This document shows positions 32,624 through 40,692 of a DNA stretch of 42,903 bases, in pieces. Source of the stretch: Pseudomonas sp. CBZ-4. GTDB taxonomy: Bacteria; Pseudomonadota; Gammaproteobacteria; Pseudomonadales; Pseudomonadaceae. Both the position numbers and the translations under genes were made by a program. The notes under the pieces were generated by a model. That model did no database searches. It worked only from the letters and a program-made list of their open reading frames with translations, and was not told the DNA's origin. Position 1 is the first letter of the stretch. Each line of letters opens with the position of its first letter. The DNA is taken from contig NZ_ANNV01000173.1 of NCBI RefSeq assembly GCF_000346755.1, positions 1 through 42,903 on the forward strand. The letters are read 5' to 3'.

Positions 32624-32977
32624 CTACTTCTTGTAAACAACCTTGAGCCGCTTGTTGACGTAGTCCTTGATGATTTCGTAATCGGGGTTGTAGGTAACGA
32701 GCGTATGCCCTACCCCTGCTGTGGCCGTTAATGCCGCGATGGTCAATGTGGCGGGTGTTGTCAGGATGCTGAATACGGCACCCAGTGCGCCGCCTTGTAC
32801 CACTGCACTTTTCACATCGCTTTTGACTCGACACTTCAGCCCCTGGCTTTCAATCTTGGTTTCGACCAGTTTGATACCTGCCATGAAATTTCCCCTGAGG
32901 CCATGGATTTCGAAGGACGCTTTGCTTTTCACGAGACCTTCAATCTGCATTTCATTCAGACCTGTTACGACGATCAT
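32624..32977 (-). CDS. Hypothetical protein with a hydrophobic central segment
   Basis: The 117-residue product has a polar N-terminal half (QIEGLVKSKASFEIHGLRGN, then GIKLVETKIESQGLKCRV) and a long small-residue hydrophobic stretch at about residues 62-92 (GGALGAVFSILTTPATLTIA in part), followed by a charged tail. It may be a single-pass or hairpin membrane protein. No family recognised. It lies just upstream of the secreted protein gene on the same strand and could be cotranscribed with it; an effector-immunity relationship is conceivable but unsupported. The gene is divergent from the XRE regulator at 33117. Confidence 0.55.
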   Translation of the reverse strand: MIVVTGLNEMQIEGLVKSKASFEIHGLRGNFMAGIKLVETKIESQGLKCRVKSDVKSAVVQGGALGAVFSILTTPATLTIAALTATAGVGHTLVTYNPDYEIIKDYVNKRLKVVYKK

Positions 32978-33116
32978 GGGTTTTCCGAGCTCCCTGCAAG
33001 AGATAGTGGTTTTGAGAAAAGGTCGAATGACAACCTTTTAGGGTGAGTCTCGGTTTGATGAGTCCTTCATGTCAATGGGTTGATGCTCAACCATCCGGGT
33101 TGTCCTGGAGGGTGAA

Positions 33117-33464
33117 ATGTCAAAAACCAAATCGAAGCAGCTAGCGGAGTTTGTTGGGCAAGCCATTGCGCGCCAGCGCATTCGCAGCAAGTTGAGTCAG
33201 GAACAGGTTGCGGAAAAGCTCGGGATTGGAAGCGAGGCCGTATCCCGTATTGAGCGCGGCGTTGTGATGCCTAACATCGAACGCTTAATTGAGCTGGCGA
33301 CGGTCTTCGGCTGCGAGACTGCTGACCTGCTAACTGAGGGCAGCACGCGTCAGGAGGATCAGGCGCGTCGACTGCAGGGGCTGTTATCCGTGCTGGACTC
33401 AGGTGACCGTACGCTGGTGTTGGAGTTCGTGGAGAGTTTGGTGGCGCGCCTCAGCCGGGGTTAA
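33117..33464 (+). CDS. XRE-family helix-turn-helix regulator
   Basis: The 115-residue protein carries a Cro/C1-type helix-turn-helix at residues 14-68: IRSKLSQEQVAEKLGIGSEA, then VSRIERGVVMPNIERLIELA. The C-terminal 40 residues are helical and probably make the dimer. GGAGG lies eight bases before the ATG. It is divergent from the minus-strand membrane and secreted protein genes and convergent, with a 14-base overlap, with the small zinc-binding protein gene. It probably represses the block of minus-strand genes, its own gene, or both. Confidence 0.88.
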   Translation: MSKTKSKQLAEFVGQAIARQRIRSKLSQEQVAEKLGIGSEAVSRIERGVVMPNIERLIELATVFGCETADLLTEGSTRQEDQARRLQGLLSVLDSGDRTLVLEFVESLVARLSRG

Positions 33465-33756
33465 GCCGCTCCTTGATTTCGGCTGCCTCGTTGAACAAAG
33501 CACCACAGCGTAGGCAGAGAGAGTCAAAGTCGGCGAAGTGGAACCGCACAACCTCATCGGCCTCTTTTCTGGCCGCTGGGTAAGCAGGCACAACGGCGGC
33601 GAGTCCGCTGAGAAGAGCGAACTGGCCGCTCCTTTCATGCGGACGTTGAGCACCCTCGATTGCGCCATTAAACAACCCGATCAGCAAGGTCAGTCCTTTG
33701 GCGGCGTCACGTGTCAGCACGGCGTTGGAGTCGCAGATCAAACACTGTCTGTTCAT
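33451..33756 (-). CDS. Small zinc-ribbon-like hypothetical protein
   Basis: From the ATG at 33756 (MNRQCLICDSNAV) the product has 101 residues, with a CLIC pair at the N-terminus and a CLRC pair near residue 82. The two CxxC pairs could bind one zinc ion, with the intervening hydrophobic helix (GLTLLIGLFNGAI) between them. I do not recognise the family. It overlaps the end of the XRE gene by 14 bases. GGAAAC before the ATG is a fair ribosome binding site. Confidence 0.55.
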   Translation of the reverse strand: MNRQCLICDSNAVLTRDAAKGLTLLIGLFNGAIEGAQRPHERSGQFALLSGLAAVVPAYPAARKEADEVVRFHFADFDSLCLRCGALFNEAAEIKERLNPG

Positions 33757-33815
33757 CGTATGTTTCCTATTGAGTTGAGGCGCTAGTGCATGCCTGACGC
33801 TCCTCAGACGTAGGG

Positions 33816-34028
33816 TTATTTCGGTGCTGCCGTGGTGGCATCTGCCGCTGCTGATTTGGATCCCAAAGCCTTCAAGAGACGGCAGAGAATCCAACACGCC
33901 AGCAGTACGGCGATCAGCAGTGGTGGGAACCGCACGATCAAAAGCACCAACAATAGAGTGGCCAAGCAGCCCGCAAGAATGCCGGTGAACATGAGTACGG
34001 CCGCAAACATGCGTAGTAGCTTCATCAT
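33816..34028 (-). CDS. Small membrane protein
   Basis: The 70-residue product is mainly two hydrophobic helices (about residues 5-30 and 33-52) with a short polar tail of Ala, Lys and Thr. An ATG preceded by AAGGAGAACACG gives a strong ribosome binding site. It lies ten bases downstream of the RadC-like gene and is likely cotranscribed with it. Function unknown. Confidence 0.6.
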   Translation of the reverse strand: MMKLLRMFAAVLMFTGILAGCLATLLLVLLIVRFPPLLIAVLLACWILCRLLKALGSKSAAADATTAAPK

Positions 34029-34038
34029 CGTGTTCTCC

Positions 34039-34536
34039 TTATAGATAGCCCTGCTCCGCCAGCGATACGCAGCCCTCGTGACCTACCACGATATGGTCCA
34101 GTGTTCGCACCCCAACCAGGTTCAAGGCCTCCTGTAGTTTGTGGGTCAGGGTGAGGTCTGCTTGGCTAGGTTCTGGATCACCGGAAGGGTGGTTGTGTAC
34201 TAATACAGTTGCTGCAGCATTGTGCTCTAGGGCGGTCTTGACGACCTCGCGGGGATAGACGTTGGCACCGTCCAACGTGCCCCTGAACAGTTCGTGAAAG
34301 ACGATTACTCGGTGCCGGTTATCAAGTAGGAGCAAGGCGAATACCTCGTGCTCGTAATCGGCCAGCAGCGCTTGCAGATGGCTGAACACTTCCTTCGGCG
34401 AAGTTAATGCCCGACCTCGGCGCAGACGTAGGTTTGCCAATTGCCGTGCCATTAGCAGGATGTCGGCTTCACTGATCGGCGACTCGATTTGGTAGGTGCC
34501 AGTAGATTCACTAGCCTTCAGCTTATGTAGGCGCAT
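34039..34536 (-). CDS. RadC-like JAB-domain protein
   Basis: The 165-residue protein is the JAB/MPN half of RadC: VLVHNHPSGDPEPSQADLTL holds the HxH-x10-D metal site, and DALVVFHELFRGTLDGA-like sequence precedes it (here VIVFHELFRGTLDGA). It lacks the N-terminal helix-hairpin-helix region of chromosomal RadC, as is usual for versions in mobile elements (YeeS, YkfG type). The biochemical role is unsettled. ATG at 34536 has AAGGAACT just upstream; it overlaps the preceding gene by 14 bases, so translation is coupled. It is part of the recombination block 34039-37597. Confidence 0.88.
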   Translation of the reverse strand: MRLHKLKASESTGTYQIESPISEADILLMARQLANLRLRRGRALTSPKEVFSHLQALLADYEHEVFALLLLDNRHRVIVFHELFRGTLDGANVYPREVVKTALEHNAAATVLVHNHPSGDPEPSQADLTLTHKLQEALNLVGVRTLDHIVVGHEGCVSLAEQGYL

Positions 34537-35458
34537 GTGGAGTTCCTTGATGGTTATCTGTCGGTGGGGTGTGGTGCTGAGCTTGCGTGTCCAGCTTCTC
34601 GAATAGACTGGCTTTCGTAGATCGCTGGGAAATGCTTGTGGTTGAACACGGGATTTCTTCGGTGGGGTAAAACTCTTCAATCACTGCACCTGCGTCTTCT
34701 TCGCTGTCTTCAAAGGCACCATTGCCAAAGCCACGTTGCGCGGCTTCGTCCAGCGCTACCTGATCAAAGCCAGCCTCCTGCCGTTGCGCATCTAGTTCAT
34801 TCGCAGATTGCAGTGCCTCGGCCATGTCCATACCGCTGCGCACCGTGAGATCGACGTAGAAAATTGGTGTTCCATGGCTTTGCCGCGTTGACTTGCCCCG
34901 TAGCCGCAACTCCAGCGGCAGGCAGGCCAATCGATTACCGGAAATAGCTTTGAAGTACTGCAGGCGAGCCGCTAGGGTGCGGATGCTGTTGAAGCCGGTG
35001 GTACGAAACACGAAACTGCCTAGCGGATCATCATCCCCAATCAGCACATTCAGTCGGCCATAGGGCTTACATGCGCCGCCTTTAGCCAATGGACAAGCAT
35101 CCGGTGAAGGACATGGCAACGACTGCATACCGTCCTGCGTAACCCGCTTGCAGCTCTCACCGTTGCCGATACACAACGGCCTGCCAGACTGCCGGTCGAA
35201 CAGGGTGTAGTCGGCCCGGAAATTCAGTTCCGGTTCGTTGAACAATAGGCGTACAGGAATGCTGCGCAGCTTGTCTTCCTTACTCTGGCGCAGTTCGTCG
35301 TTGAGAGGGTGTAGCAGCCAGCCATCCCTGCTTTGCACCTGGGACGTGATAGTGAACTGATCATCTTTCTCCGGCAGGCGTTTGCCGTTTTTCTCGATGA
35401 CTTTGCCGATGGAGATGCGTCCGAGTACGGGCGGTGTTAGGGCTAAGCCTTTCAACAT
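34523..35458 (-). CDS. Island 'hydrolase or metal-binding' family protein
   Basis: The 311-residue product is of a kind often annotated 'hydrolase or metal-binding protein' in Pseudomonas islands. It has four Cys in a tight group (GESCKRVTQ, then CPSPDACPLAKGGACKPYG), a likely metal site, followed by FVFRTTGFNSIRTLAARLQY. That arrangement of a Cys cluster and an RTTGxNSI stretch recalls the large recombination directionality factors of serine-integrase phages (gp3-like), but I cannot confirm it, and the integrase here is a tyrosine enzyme. The C-terminal 80 residues are acidic and low in complexity. It lies between the YqaJ exonuclease and RadC-like genes. The family is confident by recall; function is not. 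Confidence 0.72.
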   Translation of the reverse strand: MLKGLALTPPVLGRISIGKVIEKNGKRLPEKDDQFTITSQVQSRDGWLLHPLNDELRQSKEDKLRSIPVRLLFNEPELNFRADYTLFDRQSGRPLCIGNGESCKRVTQDGMQSLPCPSPDACPLAKGGACKPYGRLNVLIGDDDPLGSFVFRTTGFNSIRTLAARLQYFKAISGNRLACLPLELRLRGKSTRQSHGTPIFYVDLTVRSGMDMAEALQSANELDAQRQEAGFDQVALDEAAQRGFGNGAFEDSEEDAGAVIEEFYPTEEIPCSTTSISQRSTKASLFEKLDTQAQHHTPPTDNHQGTPHAPT

Positions 35459-35478
35459 GATGGTTCTCCTACAAACGA

Positions 35479-35519
35479 AAAAGGCCAGCCACGCAGGGCT
35501 AACTGCATGGACTGGCCAA
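35479..35519 (-). terminator. Hairpin between YqaJ gene and the next gene
   Basis: GGCCAGCCA near 35483 pairs with TGGACTGGCC near 35510, with internal TGCAG/CTGCA pairing, to give an imperfect stem in the 87-base space between the two minus-strand genes. It may be an attenuator or mRNA-processing hairpin. Only a short T-run (TTTTCG) follows on the minus strand. Confidence 0.45.
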
Positions 35520-35545
35520 GGGGAAATAGTTGAGTAAGGTGAATA

Positions 35546-36550
35546 TCAGCCGACTAAGAAGCGCCGACTGCCGTGCTTGAGCTTGGTGTAGCGAGCCTGC
35601 AAGTAAGGCTTATTTTTCAGCAGGTTTTCGACATCCAGCACTGTGCTGTCTTTGGACTTTTTCCAGCTGATGAAGCCGTGACTGAACTCGGCACGGGTAG
35701 CATCGCCCATGGCTTGCTGTAGCATCTGCTTGAGCTGGGCTTCACGCGTTTCCTTTTCAGCGATCAACTGACGTACCGCCTTCAGTTCGAGATAGGCAGC
35801 GGTCAGTCCTTCATGATTGCTGAGGTCTAAGGTCTGGCCGTTGTCCTCCGGGTACAGGCAACGCAATGCCAGTTCAGCCGAGGCTGATCCATCTGCAGGT
35901 GGTGGTGTATCGGTTTCCACGTACTGCCAGAACCTGCGCTCCAGTTCGATCAGACGAGCAATCATCTGCTCGTCCCGTTCAATGCGGTGGATTTCCAGCG
36001 TTTGCCCGCCGAGCAATACCGCTACATCCGCAGCCTGCTTACCAGTGACGGCGAGCTGATGCATGACCTGTAATTGCACATACTCAGGAATACCGCCCTT
36101 CCAGAGACGTGCGCCGTTTATGCCGGCAGTCTTGCATTCGAGGATCTGCACATCGTCGGTACCGATCACCTCTCGGTCGATGTTGGCTAGCATCCAGGAC
36201 ATATCCGGATTCGGATGTTGCAGTACGGCGTTTATGCGCCGCACCTTGTTATTAGTACGCTTGCTGTAGTGCCAGGCCACGATTGGTTCCAGCACGTTGC
36301 CCCAGTACATCGGACTTTCTTCATCGTGCGGGTCGGCCTTGGGCAATGTGGTGTCGCGTCCCGTTTTCTCCAGCCACAGTTCTAGCTGTGATTTATATGG
36401 ATTGAGGCCAACGGCCGCGCCTGCATCCGAACTGCCGATGCCCTGCTTACGCACGGCCAGCCAATCTTCACGCGGTAATTCCTTGGTACTGATTAGGCGC
36501 AGCGCTGGGCGTGGCTTGTCGGTGCTGCGGTTCAATGAAGTGGCTTTCAT
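35546..36550 (-). CDS. YqaJ-family (lambda exonuclease-like) recombinase nuclease
   Basis: From ATG at 36550 the protein has 334 residues. It has the YqaJ/lambda-exonuclease signature: GIGSSDAGAAVGLNPYKS, then GNVLEPIVAWHYSKRT with Glu88, ANIDREV with Asp125, and ILECKT with Glu138 and Lys140, all four catalytic residues in place. Such enzymes chew one strand of double-stranded DNA to start annealing recombination, normally with a single-strand annealing partner. The last 100 residues form a long helix. The longer open frame to 36589 lacks a better start. It is cotranscribed with the DUF932 gene upstream and the Cys-motif gene downstream, with hairpins in both spacers. Confidence 0.88.
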   Translation of the reverse strand: MKATSLNRSTDKPRPALRLISTKELPREDWLAVRKQGIGSSDAGAAVGLNPYKSQLELWLEKTGRDTTLPKADPHDEESPMYWGNVLEPIVAWHYSKRTNNKVRRINAVLQHPNPDMSWMLANIDREVIGTDDVQILECKTAGINGARLWKGGIPEYVQLQVMHQLAVTGKQAADVAVLLGGQTLEIHRIERDEQMIARLIELERRFWQYVETDTPPPADGSASAELALRCLYPEDNGQTLDLSNHEGLTAAYLELKAVRQLIAEKETREAQLKQMLQQAMGDATRAEFSHGFISWKKSKDSTVLDVENLLKNKPYLQARYTKLKHGSRRFLVG

Positions 36551-36573
36551 AACTTTCACCTTGGGGAAATAGA

Positions 36574-36607
36574 AACGCCCGATCAGCAATCAGGCTGATC
36601 GGGCGTT
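36574..36607 (-). terminator. Perfect 14-bp hairpin between DUF932 and YqaJ genes
   Basis: AACGCCCGATCAGC (36574-36587) and GCTGATCGGGCGTT (36594-36607) are exact inverses with a 6-base loop. On the minus strand it is followed by TCTATTTCC. It probably lowers transcription into the YqaJ gene or protects the upstream message. Confidence 0.65.
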
Positions 36608-36628
36608 ATGGGGTGAGTATGTGGGCGG

Positions 36629-37597
36629 TCAAGCGACCAGTTGCAGGGCGGTTTCCAGGGCACGTTGTTTGATCTGCGCGCCCTGGCCGAACCAGGCCGA
36701 GTCCATGCGGTACTCGTTGCTGCGTGCCCGCCGTTCGTGGTCGACAAACTCGGTCACGGAGTTGAGCAGGCCCCAGGCGGTGCCGCGTGCCGAGTCGAGC
36801 TGACTGCCCCGACCACGACCTTCGTACAGCTCCTGAACCTTGCGCAGAGCGCGTTCGTTGGGCAGTACCTCCGGCAGTGCACCGGTTGGACTGGTCTCGC
36901 ACAGCACGTTCATAAAGAAACCCAACGCCTCATGCCACTGCACCTTGCGCTCAGACAAGGCCCGCATGCGGTACATAAACTCATCCCACTGCGAGACGGC
37001 GATGCCGAGCTGTTTCTTCACCACCGTTGAATCAAAGCGGGTGTTGTGTGGCACCTTAATTGCGCGGCTGTTGCCGTCCAAGGCGATGGTCAGGGTGTTG
37101 TTGCATACCACGCGCACTGTGGTCGGGGTTGCCGTGGTGGCCAAGGTGCCGTCGCAGGACGTGGCCAGCAGCAGGTAGCCGTTGACCTGGTCATTACCCT
37201 TTATCGCTGCGCCCTGACCGGTGCGTGCCAGTGCCCAGAACTTACGGCCGCCCTTGAGTACGCCAGCGGTTTCCAGCTCGTAGCCAGAGACCTCAGTGAG
37301 GTCACGATAAAACTCCAACACTTCCCGAGGTTGCACGGTGTGATAGCGCTGGGAAACCACCGACAGCGGTGCCTTGGTGTCCGAACGAAAGAGTACCTTC
37401 TGTTCTGGGAATGAATGGATGGCGCCTAGGTGACCGGCCAGCTCTGATTTGAAGAGTACGGGGCTTTCCTGGATCGCCCAGTCCATGCCGGCTTCGCGTT
37501 GCCAGACTTCGATGGGTTGTTTCTGAGTGAGTTGATTACCTAGGCCATGCCACGGTGCAGCGCCAGCGTAGGCCATAGTTTCGACGAGATGAGCCAT
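36629..37597 (-). CDS. DUF932 family protein
   Basis: The 322-residue product is a clear DUF932 (phage/plasmid-like TIGR03299) protein: it opens MAHLVETMAYAGAAPWHGLG, then shows LFRSDTKAPLSVVSQRYHTV, GRKFWALARTG, VVCNNTLTIAL and GLLNSVTEFVDHERRAR. The family is common on plasmids, phages and islands beside YqaJ-type exonucleases; its function is not established, and a link to recombination is inferred from this pairing. Length is normal. It is the second gene of the minus-strand recombination block. Confidence 0.9.
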   Translation of the reverse strand: MAHLVETMAYAGAAPWHGLGNQLTQKQPIEVWQREAGMDWAIQESPVLFKSELAGHLGAIHSFPEQKVLFRSDTKAPLSVVSQRYHTVQPREVLEFYRDLTEVSGYELETAGVLKGGRKFWALARTGQGAAIKGNDQVNGYLLLATSCDGTLATTATPTTVRVVCNNTLTIALDGNSRAIKVPHNTRFDSTVVKKQLGIAVSQWDEFMYRMRALSERKVQWHEALGFFMNVLCETSPTGALPEVLPNERALRKVQELYEGRGRGSQLDSARGTAWGLLNSVTEFVDHERRARSNEYRMDSAWFGQGAQIKQRALETALQLVA

Positions 37598-37693
37598 GGT
37601 TGAGATTCCTTCGGGTGCAGGCCGGCATAAAGCGCCGCGCCCAGCGCAGCACCGTCCGGACGATATGGATAAAAAAGGTGTGGTCTTGCCAGA

Positions 37694-38023
37694 TCAAGCC
37701 GGCAGGTTAAAACGGTGACCGCAGAGCAAGCAGAGGTTGTGGGCCAGGACGTGTCGATCGAGCGACTCACCCAGTTGGGCGCCGAGAGCGCAGCCGCCGA
37801 CACCGCCGGCCAACCCGCCGAGGATGGCACCCGATATCGAACCGAGCGTGATACCAACAGGGCCGGCGATGGCGCCAATAAGCGCGCCAGCTTGGCCTCC
37901 AGCCAGCACAGCACTAACGCCGCGCGCAGCACCACCCACGGTGCCGATGGCCGCGCCGACTTTCATGGCGTGATGGAAAGAAGCGACTTTGGGGGAATGA
38001 CAGCGAGGACACTGCAATGACAT
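37694..38023 (-). CDS. Zinc-ribbon protein with glycine-zipper membrane segment
   Basis: From ATG at 38023 (MSLQCPRCHSPKVASFHHAM) the product has 109 residues. One CxxC pair lies at the N-terminus and another (CLLCGHRF) at the C-terminus; between them is a long Gly/Ala-rich segment with GxxxG repeats (GAIAGPVGITLGSISGAILG), typical of glycine zippers that insert into membranes. The longer open frame to 38188 lacks support; GGAGGT sits eight bases before the chosen ATG. Proteins of this design are common in Pseudomonas islands; the function is unknown. It is the first gene of the recombination block. Confidence 0.68.
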   Translation of the reverse strand: MSLQCPRCHSPKVASFHHAMKVGAAIGTVGGAARGVSAVLAGGQAGALIGAIAGPVGITLGSISGAILGGLAGGVGGCALGAQLGESLDRHVLAHNLCLLCGHRFNLPA

Positions 38024-38269
38024 GGGGCGAACCTCCTTGGTGGTGTAGTCAAGGTGGTTATGTAGGACTGAGATTTTTTTGAATTGGATGCGCTGTCGCA
38101 AACCGCTCGCTCTCAACGTAAATATTTTGTGATCGTTTGATGTTGCAATGATGCAATTGTAGTAGCGTTGTGCCTCTAAAAATCTCATGAAGCCCGCGCA
38201 ATCGGCTTCTTATAGACCTACTTCACTCAAACTGAGTGTTTTGCTGCTGCTTGTGCGTTTAAGGTGATT

Positions 38270-40543
38270 ATGCAAGGAAGTAATAAAAAAACTGAGGCAG
38301 GCAGAATGAAGCTGGATTATGAGCGACCATTGATGGCTTATGCGTATCTCGCCCAGTCGGGTGCGCAGAACGATATTCTAGGTGGTTTGATTCCGATCAT
38401 TTCGCCTATCGCTAGGGAGCATGCTGGTCAAAACGTAGATGTCGACCATCTGAGAGCGGAGCTCGGAAGGTTGTACGGGATTGATGTTCACCCTTGGGCG
38501 ATGGACGAGTTGTTACCGCGTCTTGTCAAAGCCAAGTTGATCATAGAAAAGCCAGTCGGACGGGGCAGGTGCCTTCACTCCTATGCGGAACGCGAGGAGG
38601 GAGCGAACGATTGTACTTCGGAGGCGGACATCCAAGCGATCTTGGATGATGTTGCGGTTTTTGCCGAACACATCATGTCCAAGAGCGGCATCACATTGCC
38701 TCATGAGTTCATTCAAAAGCATTTCATGAACCAGCTGGTGACCTCCGATTTCCAGGTCAGGTTGATCCGGCCGGAAGCAAAGCGGACTGCCGAGGGGAAC
38801 ATTCTGAAGTTGCCATCAGCAGATACTGGTAAGCCATTTGAGCCAGAAGTATCAGCTGAAGCCAAAAATCTCAGCCAAGTGAAGATCATTTGTGCTGCGT
38901 ACATTCTTCACGCGTTCCATAACAACCCGGATACTTATCAGAAGCTGCTGAATATTGCATCTGGCGCGATTATCGCAGAGTACGTTCTCAATCTCAGGGA
39001 GCCGGGGGAGAATGTCTCCCTCAACGGTCTCAAGCTATATCTCGATGGCCCTTTGGCGATGTCCTATCTAGATTTGAGCGAGGTAGCTGCTGGTAAGCAC
39101 ATCAGTCTTCTACTGGATAAGCTCAAGGAGAAGGGTGCCCAGCTCTGTATTTTTAGAGACCACGTGGACGAGATTAATGACAACCTTCGTGCGGCTCTTG
39201 CTGTCCATAACAGCGACAGCAATGGGCCTCCGCGGGCCACTCACCGAAGATTGCAAACGTCGAGTTCGTTTAGGTCGTACGTGCAGATGGTGCTCGCCGA
39301 TATCGACGGGGCACTAGTGCGAAAATCAGTGAGCGTAGTACGTTACCCTGATCACTCGGTAAACTACTTCAACGACGACCTCGTTTCGACTTTGACCAGC
39401 GACCTCGGCAACTACGGCGCTCACGCACGGTTTCGAGATGCTCGAGCGATTGGCGGTATCCTTCGCCTGCGTGGTGGTCGGGTCACGTCGCAAAGTTACT
39501 TCCATGATTGCCGGCACATCTTCGTTACCGAGAACAAGAAGGTGGCTTCGGTATCCTTCGATTTTTCAATCCGGCACAACGATTACCGGCAGAGCTATGT
39601 TCCACCGGTCATTACGGATAGATACCTTGCGGGTTTGATGTTGGTCATCTATGGGGGCAACTCTGCCTCGGATGTCAGTCATGAACGCCTGCTCGCGAAC
39701 TGCGCTTCAGCCCTCGAGCCGAACCATGAGCTGCTTTCTAGGGTGACGGGGTTTCTCAGCGACGTCGGTGCTGACAGGGCTGATGCGTTCATCGAGATGA
39801 TGACTAGCTCTCGTTCTTCGCAACATCGTGCTGTCTACCTGCTTGACGAGAGGACCGTAATTCGAGATCTCGCCGATGCAGAAAGGGCTTTTGTTGCATT
39901 TGAGGCGGAGATTGCAGACAGCATTCGAGCTACCTACGAAGCCAAGCAACTTGAAGACAAGCAGTCTTTCGACTCTCAGCTGGCTAAGGTCCATGAGGAT
40001 AAGGAAAAGCTTGTACAAAATGCAGATCAGGCAGGTCGCCAGTACGAGGAGCATATTGGAGATTTGGAGGTCAAGTTAGGCCAGACCCGCTCCGAATATG
40101 AGGAGGTTACACGTCGTTTGGACAGACAAACCCAGGAGCGTCTGGAGCGTGAAAAAAATGACCTTGAGGACCTTTTGGCACAAGCGAAGCTGGCGGTCGA
40201 GAGAAGGAGGAGGCGAATCGTGTGGGCGATCGGGGCACTCGGCCTGCTTATGGCGGGGATTGTGAATTACATTTCCTTCAGTCTTGAAGGGATGACTCAG
40301 AAGGTTGTTTGCGCCATTGCGCTGGTTGCGGTACCAGCAATTTTTTCGACCATTACTTCAAATGGGCTGAAAAAAAGTGATAAAAAAAATGTGAAAGACA
40401 CCTTCCGGCGTTTGCTGACACAGCGCAAGAATCTAGAAAAGGCTTCTTACGATTACGAGCTCAACTACCTCACTTGTGAGGCTGTATGGGTCGGAGAGGC
40501 AAGCGCTGGCGGGGCCGAGAGACTGCTTGAGTCTGCATCATAA
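38270..40543 (+). CDS. Membrane-anchored PIN-like nuclease protein of unknown system
   Basis: The 757-residue protein (ATG at 38270, AAGG five bases upstream; ATG at 38306 is an alternative) is unlike any family I can name. Residues 1-110 look like a winged-helix segment. Residues about 250-430 show the acidic pattern of PIN nucleases: Asp259 in LYLDGP, Glu301 in HVDEIND, Asp390 in RFRDARAIGG and TEN 420-422 in HIFVTENKKVA. Residues about 530-645 are a highly charged coiled coil, and two hydrophobic helices follow at 650-670 and 681-702, then a basic tail. This suggests an RNase or DNase held at the inner membrane. It stands alone between the recombination block and the integrase, a usual position for defence cargo. 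Nuclease activity is inferred. Confidence 0.78.
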   Translation: MQGSNKKTEAGRMKLDYERPLMAYAYLAQSGAQNDILGGLIPIISPIAREHAGQNVDVDHLRAELGRLYGIDVHPWAMDELLPRLVKAKLIIEKPVGRGRCLHSYAEREEGANDCTSEADIQAILDDVAVFAEHIMSKSGITLPHEFIQKHFMNQLVTSDFQVRLIRPEAKRTAEGNILKLPSADTGKPFEPEVSAEAKNLSQVKIICAAYILHAFHNNPDTYQKLLNIASGAIIAEYVLNLREPGENVSLNGLKLYLDGPLAMSYLDLSEVAAGKHISLLLDKLKEKGAQLCIFRDHVDEINDNLRAALAVHNSDSNGPPRATHRRLQTSSSFRSYVQMVLADIDGALVRKSVSVVRYPDHSVNYFNDDLVSTLTSDLGNYGAHARFRDARAIGGILRLRGGRVTSQSYFHDCRHIFVTENKKVASVSFDFSIRHNDYRQSYVPPVITDRYLAGLMLVIYGGNSASDVSHERLLANCASALEPNHELLSRVTGFLSDVGADRADAFIEMMTSSRSSQHRAVYLLDERTVIRDLADAERAFVAFEAEIADSIRATYEAKQLEDKQSFDSQLAKVHEDKEKLVQNADQAGRQYEEHIGDLEVKLGQTRSEYEEVTRRLDRQTQERLEREKNDLEDLLAQAKLAVERRRRRIVWAIGALGLLMAGIVNYISFSLEGMTQKVVCAIALVAVPAIFSTITSNGLKKSDKKNVKDTFRRLLTQRKNLEKASYDYELNYLTCEAVWVGEASAGGAERLLESAS

Positions 40544-40554
40544 ATAAAGGAAGG

Positions 40555-40582
40555 AGCGGGATCAGCTGCTTCAAATCCCGCT
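40555..40582. terminator. Hairpin between the PIN gene and the integrase gene
   Basis: AGCGGGAT (40555-40562) and ATCCCGCT (40575-40582) are exact inverses with a 12-base loop, 12 bases after the PIN gene stop. No T-run follows, so its strength as a terminator is uncertain. It lies in the 149-base space between two convergent genes. Confidence 0.5.
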
Positions 40583-40692
40583 TCGACTAGATGACCGCCA
40601 TCAGTTTGTCGAAGCGGGTGAGGACGTCAAGCTAACCTTGCAGCGATTCAACCCCATTGATTGTGATCAAGAGTTGCCGGTCCCCGACGGTT

